Below, in pieces: positions 18,436 through 25,083 of a DNA stretch of 25,083 bases. Where the stretch lies: positions 1 to 25,083 of the forward strand of contig JADJEI010000002.1 in NCBI GenBank assembly GCA_016709155.1, read 5' to 3'. The DNA is from Ignavibacteriales bacterium (lineage in GTDB: Bacteria > Bacteroidota > Ignavibacteria > Ignavibacteriales > Ignavibacteriaceae). The notes beneath the pieces were generated by a model, which saw only the letters and a list, made by a program, of their open reading frames with translations, was not told the DNA's origin and did no database searches. Every line of letters starts with the position of its first letter. Position 1 is the first letter of the stretch. The position numbers were made by a program, and so were the translations under genes.

Positions 18436-20064
18436 TTATTTTATTAAATTCATTTTTATTGTTTGGGAAAAGTTTCCTGCTGTTAGTTTAAGTATGTACA
18501 AACCGCTTGCATAGTTCTCTCCATTAAATGATAATGTGTGTGAGCCTGCATTCAACTGTCCGCTGAATAATATTTCAACTTCCTCTCCAAGTGAATTGAA
18601 CACACTTACTTTTACAAATTCTTCTTTTGAAATACTAAAGTTTATTTTTGTTTCCGGATTGAAAGGATTGGGATAATTTTGGTTAAGGATATACTTCTGC
18701 GGTACTATCTCAACTTCAACTTCGTGTGAATACTCGAAAGAGCCATCAAAGTCAACTTGTTTCAAGCGATATTTGTTTATTCCAGCCAAAGGATTCTGAT
18801 CTATAAAATTATAATCGTTCTTATTAGCAGTCGTTCCATTTCCATTTATAAATCCAATCGGTATCCAGGTTGAATTTTGATTTACTCGTTGAATTTCAAA
18901 GCCGGAGTTATTTAATTCAGTTGCAGTGCTCCAGTTTAGACTTACCACTTGATTGTCAGTTGTTGCAGTAAAAGAAGCTAATTCAACGGGGACAGAGTTT
19001 GCAAACTTCAGCACATAAGCAATTGGTCCTCCGGAGGTTGGATAAGCCGTACCGGTAATCGTTAAGCCATCGGCAGAAATAGAATTTGCAAATGAACTTA
19101 GCCAGTCGGCTGCTTCAGTTACACCCAAACTATCTATAAGATAATCTTGAAGTAGTAGTATATCATCCCCATTCGGGTCTTTTAATAAATGCTTGATAAT
19201 TAAAACCGCCAACATCAACATATCCAACAATAATATCATTATCAGAAATATCCTTAGCATAAGAGCCGGAGTTTAAATAAGTAGAATTAAACCAATTCAT
19301 TCCTTGTCCCTCTGTCCATACAAATAATGCTCCTGTTGAACCACCGACAATTTTAGTTCCATCCGAATTTAATCCAAAGCATTGCCCATCCGGATAAGAA
19401 GAATCATAACCGCCCATAAAGTGAGGGTGGGGTCCCAGTAAAATGCTCGTCTGCCAGGACCATTGAGTAAGCCATCCCAACCGACGATTTTTAATCCATT
19501 CGAAACATTGACTACATCAAGTGCGTTACTGCTAAGCCCTCCTGTTCGTCCGAGCATGTGAAGTCCGGTGCTATCCCAATAACAAGCTTCTGTTTTGTAA
19601 ATCGGAAGCCATTGCATCCCCACAATTATAGAGCCATCAGCGCTGATTCCATAGCCATAATTATAAGACGTCTCATCAAGCACGGGATAGCCGGGATAAC
19701 CATCAAGCGGCATCCACTTGAGACTGTCGTAATAACCGGCTCTGAGAGTTGGGTTACCATTCGGAGCTATTAAGTTCGAATCAATGAAAGACCCTGCAAC
19801 TTTTCCATTATTAGAAACTCCAAAAGCTTCGGAATAAGTGTTTCCAAGGCTGACTCTGCCTGCCGTCTCTGACCAAATAAAACCTGAAGCGGGATAATTC
19901 GACCCAACAACATAAGTTCCATTATCCGAAACTTTGGCGCCTCCGCCAAAACCTAAATTAAAAAACTTTACATCGCTTTGGGCTAAAAGTTGTAATGAAC
20001 ATAAAGAAAATATAAAAAGCACTAAGAAGCTTTTTAAATTTTTGATCTTAATTAAATCATTCAT
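18436..20064 (-). CDS. HAF-repeat T9SS protein, downstream tandem paralogue
   Basis: Exported protein of about 542 residues. The signal peptide MNDLIKIKNLKSFLVLFIFS ends in LLAQ. The N-terminal half has HAF-type repeats (VSDNGTYVVGSNYPASGFIW, VSNNGKVAGSF, GISADGSIIVGMQW, LNSDGTKIVGGSTGALFVW, ISDNDIIVGYVD), each pairing an S(D/N)NG turn with a VG strand and a (A/L)FxW strand. The pre-CTD module is VPVELASFTATTDNQVVSLN and the sorting domain is NQNYPNPFNPETKINFSISK, ending SQTIKMNLIK. Frames slip near 19430 and 19230. It lies 34 bases after the upstream paralogue at 20099-21704 and 41 bases before the 17016-18394 gene, so all three may be one transcript. No clear ribosome-binding site precedes ATG 20064. 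HAF repeats have no known enzyme activity. Confidence 0.8.
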
Positions 20065-20098
20065 TCGTTTTGTATTTGGTTATTTGATTGCTAAAAAA

Positions 20099-21704
20099 TT
20101 ATTTCATTAAATTCATTTTTATTGTTTGGGAAAAACTTCCTGCCGTTAGTTTAAGTATGTACAAACCGCTTGCATAGTTCTCTCCATTAAATGATAATGT
20201 GTGCGAGCCTGCATTCAACTGTCCGCTGAATAATACTTCAACTTCTTCTCCGAGCGAGTTGAACACTCTTACTTTTACAAATTCTTCTTTGGAAATACTA
20301 AAGTTTATTTTTGTTTCCGGATTGAAAGGATTGGGATAATTTTGATTAAGGATATACTTCTGCGGTACTATCTCTACTTCAACTTCAACTGAATACTCGA
20401 AAGAGCCATCGAAGTCAATTTGTTTCAAGCGATATTTGTTTATTCCAGCCAAAGGATTCTGATCTATAAAATTATAATCGTTCTTATTAGTTGTTGTTCC
20501 ATTTCCATTTATAAATCCAATCGGTATCCAAATTGAATTTTGATTTACTTTTTGAATTTCAAAACCGGAGTTATTTAATTCAGTTGCAGTGCTCCAGTTT
20601 AGATTTACCACTTGATTGTCAGTTGTTGCAGTAAACGAAGCTAATTCAACAGGAACCTGTTGATCAATTTTTAACAATAATGCTTTGGGTTCACTGGCGG
20701 GCGAATATGCAGAGATGCCGATTGTTTTTCCATCTGCTGAAATTGCCTCACCAAAAGCGAAATACCAATCGGTGTAGCCTGTAATTCCAAGGCTATCAGA
20801 GATATAAGTTGAAAGATATACAATATCTGACCAACCGGGCTTTTTTGATAAATGCCTGATAATTAAACCCCCGGGTCAACAAAGCCAACGATAGTTCCAT
20901 TATCAGAAATTCCTAAGGCATCACCTGACCAATAGTCAGAGGAATCAGCAACAACTTGCTGCATACCAGTTGCAGCAGTCCATATAAAAGGCCAGACTGA
21001 ACCACCAACAATGACGCTGCCATCAGAATTTATCCCCCGTGATTCTCCGACTAAATATGCAGGGTCGAACCCCCCCATAAAATGTGGAGCGGGATCCCAA
21101 TAATAAGCTGACCTATCAGGTACGCCGCCCGGTCCGGCATTCCATCCGGCGATAATTGATCCATCAAATGATAAAACATTTGCGCGGCTATTTCCACCAT
21201 TAGTTTGTCCTAAACCAACAATGGTATCATTTTCCCAATAAACAGCTTCGACTGTCCAGTTTTCATGCCATTGCATTCCGGCTATTCTGGAGCCGTCTCC
21301 CGAAATACCGTAAGCATGTGTAAAGCTTGTTTCATCTAATGGCACTAAACCGGGAAGCCCGACTAAAGCATTCCAGTTACCATTTTCCCAGTAACCTGCT
21401 CTAAGAGTTGGGTTACCACCCGGGGCAGGCAATGATGGATCGTAAAATCTGCCGGCTACTTTTCCGTTATTTGAAACGCCGTAAGCTTCCGAAAATTCCA
21501 TTGAACCCAAATCAATTCTACCTGTGGATTCGCTCCAGAGAAACGCCGGAGATGGATAGCTCATTCCACAGACAAATTGACCGTTATTAGAAATGCCACT
21601 GATACCGCCGAATGCAAGATCAATTATTTCATTGGTCACCTGAGCAAAGTGATTGAATACAACACGATAAATAAAACCGAAACTGTTTTGGAGATATTTC
21701 TCAT
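20099..21704 (-). CDS. HAF-repeat T9SS protein, upstream tandem paralogue
   Basis: Exported protein of about 534 residues, first of the three-gene run. Start ATG 21704 with AAGGA upstream; signal peptide MRNISKTVSVLFIVLYSITL, restored to a FAQ-like cleavage site by one frame slip near 21640. HAF repeats include ISNNGQFVCGMSYPSPAFLW, VSNNGKVAGRF, GISGDGSRIAGMQW, LSFDGSIIAGW, INSDGSVIVGGSVWPFIW and ISDNGTIVGFVD. A second slip near 20870 leads into ISADGKTIGISAYSPASEPK. The end is the VPVELASF module plus NQNYPNPFNPETKINFSISK and SQTIKMNLMK. The N-terminal half is only about half identical to its neighbour by eye, whereas the last 183 residues differ at about ten positions. Function unknown; likely surface-attached or released through T9SS. 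Confidence 0.8.
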
Positions 21705-21919
21705 TGGATTAGTCCTTAGATTAATTTAACAACCCAAAATTAACTTGAGGTATTAACTAATAATTAGGAATATTGAGCAAAGAATTGAGAGTTTTGAGCA
21801 GACTTCGAGTTTAGAGATTGAGACTTCTTTCATAGCCACAAGAAATACAAAAGGAAGGGACTATTATTTAGAAGCTTTATAAGTAATTTTTACCCGTATA
21901 AAGAAATTCCTTCCCTGCC

Positions 21920-22010
21920 ATCACTTTGCTGGAGCTCACTATCACTTTGCTGGAGCTTCCTATCACATTGACGGAGCTCACTATCGCTTTTCTCGAGCTC
22001 ACTATCACAT
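21920..22010. repeat. 21-bp minisatellite, four units plus a partial fifth
   Basis: Units at 21920-21940, 21941-21961, 21962-21982 and 21983-22003 all follow the pattern ATCACTTTGCTGGAGCTCACT with one to five changes, then a partial ATCACAT. Three of the four carry GAGCTC. The unit is seven codons long, so frames stay open on both strands, but no start codon with a ribosome-binding site is seen. The gap 21705-22407 otherwise holds only hairpins. Confidence 0.9.
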
Positions 22011-22286
22011 GAATCTTGTGAAAACAATTTGATGGTTTAGATAAATAATCTGAAATTTAGTAAAATAATATCGTCAGAGTGCATAAGTAAAATGATGGAA
22101 ATGGAAAGCAATTAGGTGGATTAAAAAAAAAGATAGATTTGGCGAAAAAAATATTTAGAACGTACTAAAAAAAAGTAACGCCGGCAAAAAGGATGTTACT
22201 TAGAAGCACAGTTAAAAAAATTATCGGGGGCTTCAGATTGCATTGGCAGAATTCATTTTATTCATTCACTTTACGCAGGGGAGTAT

Positions 22287-22387
22287 AAAACCTCCGAGGT
22301 TTTGTAAATAGTATCTTTCTGAGGCTGTTTTTTAGAGCTAAATAGAAAATATTTTCATAAACCTATTCATCGAAACCTCGGAGGTTT
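22287..22387. repeat. Inverted pair of AAACCTCSGAGGTTT palindromes
   Basis: AAAACCTCCGAGGTTTT (22287-22303) and AAACCTCGGAGGTTT (22373-22387) are inverted copies, and each is itself nearly palindromic. They enclose 69 bases without a gene. The pair starts 21 bases past the regulator stop at 22408 on the minus strand, so it could end that transcript. The AACCTCSGAGGTT word resembles dispersed repeats seen in Bacteroidetes relatives. Confidence 0.7.
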
Positions 22388-22407
22388 GCTGTTTTGCGTA
22401 ACATAGG

Positions 22408-25083
22408 TTATTCAGAAGTCTTTTGTAGATTCTTAAGATATTCTTATGGCTAAACGCTGAATTTTTCCTTGAAACTGTTTGTAAAACTTGAAACATCGGC
22501 AAAGCCAATTCTATATGCAATCTAAGTGATATTACCGGCATTTTTTCAAGAAGTTTTGCGGCGTAGTCAAGTTTAGCTGATCGGAATAATTTTCCTGCCG
22601 ATTGGTTAATCAACGCATTTAATTTTCTATTTAGCTGCGAAACACTAATCGCCATTTCGTCAGCTAATTTTTGTACGCTGAATTGATTGTCTTCAAGATG
22701 ATTTTTTATCAGTCCAAAAACCTTATCTAAAAATTCTTTATCAATTGGGCTGGCTTTTACATCCTCTGATTTAATAACAGAAATTTCTTTATACTTTTCC
22801 CTGAGCAGTTGTCTGATACGAATGAGATTGCTGACGCGGATTTCAAGCTCGCGCGGGCTAAATGGTTTTGCAAGAAATTCATCGGCGCCAATTTGCAGAC
22901 CATCAATCTTGTTTTTGCTCGCCGGCTTTTGCAGTTAAAATAATTATTGGGATGTGGCTTGTTCGCTGACCATTTTTTAGGTTTGTGCAAAGTTCTAGCC
23001 CATCTACTTTTGGCATCATTACATCTGTGATAATTAAATCAGGGATTGTTTCGATTGCTTTTTTTATTCCATCTTCGCCATTCACGGCTTCTTCAATTTT
23101 ATAGTGACGCTCCAGATTTTCTTTAATATAATTTCGAACGTCAAAATTATCCTCTACAATTAGAATCAACGGTTTGTCTTCATCCTGTTGTAAATTTTCC
23201 GAAGTTTTGATTTCGTCATTTTCAGAAATAATCATTTCAGTTTCTTCCAGCGGCAGTCGTATCGAAAAAAGTTGTGCCCGAGTTTAATTTGCTTTCCACC
23301 GATATTGAGCCGCCATCATTTCTACGAGTTCTTTTACTATCGCAAGTCCGAGTCCGCTTCCTTCAAATTGTTTTGTTGATGAGCTGTCAGCCTGAAAAAA
23401 TCTATCAAATATATTTGGAAGTTTATTTTCCCTCAATACCAATCCTGTATCACTAACCAAGATGACAGCATTTTCAGTAAACCCGGATTTTCTCTCTCAA
23501 CCATTAAACTAATTTTTCCGTTTGGGGGAATGAACTTAAAGCATTTGAAAGTAAGTTATCAATTACCTCTTCTATTTTTCCTTATCAACATTTTAAAAAA
23601 AGGCTTTCAATTTTAGAATAGAATTCGAGCGAAATTTTATTTTGTTCTGCCAGCGAATCAAATGAAGCGACACGATTTTTTCAATAGCGAAACTATATCT
23701 GTCATTTCAATTTCGAGTTTTAATTTTCCCGATTCGAGTTTGGATAGATCCAACACTTGATTTATTAAACGATTAAGTCTGTTAGAATTATTGAAAGCTA
23801 TATTAAGTTTTTTTTTCTTTACTGCTTCATCCTTTACTATTCCTATTACATTTTCTAACTGCCCTTTAATTAGTGTAAAGCGGTGTTCTGAATTCGTGAG
23901 AGATGTTTGCAAAGAAATTCGATTTGATCTGATCTAACTCCAGCAGTTGATTAGCTTGTTTTTGAAGAATGAGTTTCTGTTCATTTATTTCCGCTGTTCT
24001 TTCGGTGATAAGTTTTTCAAGGATGATATTTTTATTATTTAAATATTTGACCCGGTATCTAATGATATAGTTGATCAGAATTAAAAGGAAAATAATTCCT
24101 AAAATATTAGCCCACCAGGAACGATACCAGGGAGGTAGTACAACAAATCGAAAAGACGCTTCGTCCCCGATCACTCCAAGTGCGTTTCGGCTTCTTACCT
24201 TAAAATTATAATCTCCTGCGGAAAGGTTTGTGTATTCCTTTTTGATTCATCAGACCACTCGCTCCAATTCTGATCGAATCCTTCGAGCAAATATTGAAAA
24301 TCATTTCCTTTGTTCATTAATAAACTTGCGGCAGCAAATTCAAAGATTAGTGAGTTATTTGAAAAGATATTTCATTTTGTATATCCGTTCCGGATTCATA
24401 ACCACTGAATAAAACTTGTTTCCTTAACAGAAACTTTCCTGATCAACGATTTAAACGATGTACTTTTGCCATAGAGTAATTTTTGTTCAAAGTTATTTTT
24501 AAAGAGAGTATTTCCCCCGCCTATCCAAATCGTTTTTGGAAAATTATTTTCAACGTAAAATGCAAGCGAAACAAAACCTGATGGAATGTCATCTTCAAAT
24601 AGTTCCGGAAATTTATGAGCTGATATTTTTTGTCTGCCATTGACGAAACTGATTTCAATCAGAACCATTTTCCTTCGATTTTTTGCAGCGCACCACAGCA
24701 CTTCGTTTCTATCGGATAAATATGAATTATTGAATGGCTTGTATCGGAAAAGATTTTTGAAAATAATTCTGCCGGAACAACCTTGAGGGTTTTTTCATTT
24801 AACTGAAAAATATTCCTCTCTGAATAGAAATAAACTTCTCCAAGATATTTAAACATTTTTAATCTTTTACCATTCATCAATTGGCTTAGATTGAATATCT
24901 CTTTATAACCATTAAGGTTCGATACTTCACCCGGGGGTTGAACCTTAAATACTGAACAGGAAATATCATTTAACCAGAGATTTCCCTTTGAATCTTCCAG
25001 AATATTTTCGATTCCATTCTCGATACCACCACCTTCCAATACTTTACCACACCATGTTCTGTATTTTCAAACACAGCAAGCCC
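22408..25083 (-). CDS. Hybrid two-component system regulator (sensor kinase, receiver and AraC-type HTH), partial and broken
   Basis: Single-chain sensor and transcription regulator. From the right edge inward: the end of a two-component-regulator propeller (ENILEDSKGNLWLN); a Y_Y_Y domain (NDFQYLLEGFDQNWSEWSDE, YTNLSAGDYNFKVRSRNALG); a membrane helix (ANILGIIFLLILINYII); HisKA with the phospho-His in ISHEFRT (codon 23896-23898); HATPase with G-box EGSGLGLAIVKELVE; a receiver with Asp in LIITDVMMPKVDG and Lys in FLAKPFSPRE; and an AraC-type HTH (MAISVSQLNRKLNALI, IAYRIGFADVSSFTNSF) ending at TAA 22408. Many frame slips occur. In addition the HTH reads TAG where ITEIAYRIGF needs Glu, and TAG and TAA where FSVSPxEYL needs Ser and another residue. 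It would sense a periplasmic ligand, often a glycan. Its target is unknown; the T9SS genes downstream are candidates. Confidence 0.85.

Noticed and set aside
21920..22010. Short CRISPR array
   Set aside because: Units are directly adjacent 21-mers with no spacers, and no cas gene is in the window.

Overview
The window looks like a chromosomal piece from a member of Ignavibacteria or a close relative in the Bacteroidetes/Chlorobi assemblage. It is AT-rich. Five genes end in the NYPNPFNP-type sorting domain of the type IX secretion system (T9SS). There is also a hybrid two-component regulator of the Bacteroidetes type, and housekeeping genes (valS, serC, HU) sit among secreted-protein genes. 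No rRNA, tRNA, CRISPR array, prophage or intact transposase was seen.

Layout. 1-3072 (minus): the 5' part of a GT-C membrane glycosyltransferase, preceded by a short TonB-dependent-receptor-like outer-membrane protein. 3131-3415 (plus): an HU-family DNA-binding protein with a good terminator. 3524-9184 (minus): a secreted seven-repeat propeller protein, a parallel beta-helix protein, and an M28 zinc aminopeptidase; the first and last carry T9SS domains. 9418-10955: a thioredoxin-like protein (minus), a DUF2203 protein (plus) and a small lipoprotein (minus). 11052-16582 (minus): serC, a DUF1015 protein, a DinB-like remnant and valS. 17016-21704 (minus): three closely spaced T9SS cargo genes, two of them tandem HAF-repeat paralogues. 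21705-22407: a repeat-rich gap with no gene. 22408 to the right edge (minus): a hybrid two-component regulator (propeller, Y_Y_Y, transmembrane, HisKA, HATPase, REC, AraC-type HTH) whose N-terminus lies outside the window.

Almost every gene longer than about 350 bp is broken by single-base frame slips, often in homopolymers and often where one base too few is present. This includes essential single-copy valS and serC. I read most breaks as sequence or assembly errors and give merged gene spans. A few lesions are in-frame nonsense codons instead (thioredoxin, DinB remnant, regulator HTH) and could be real decay.

The most striking signal beyond gene content is a family of 27-bp palindromic repeats. 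Two copies lie inside T9SS sorting domains, at the same place, in opposite orientations, each read in frame as nine codons. A third copy and a sister palindrome follow valS. Other notable signals are near-identical sorting domains on two diverged HAF paralogues, a 21-bp minisatellite, several dispersed hairpin elements, and a DUF1015 protein with a GHHR motif next to serC.
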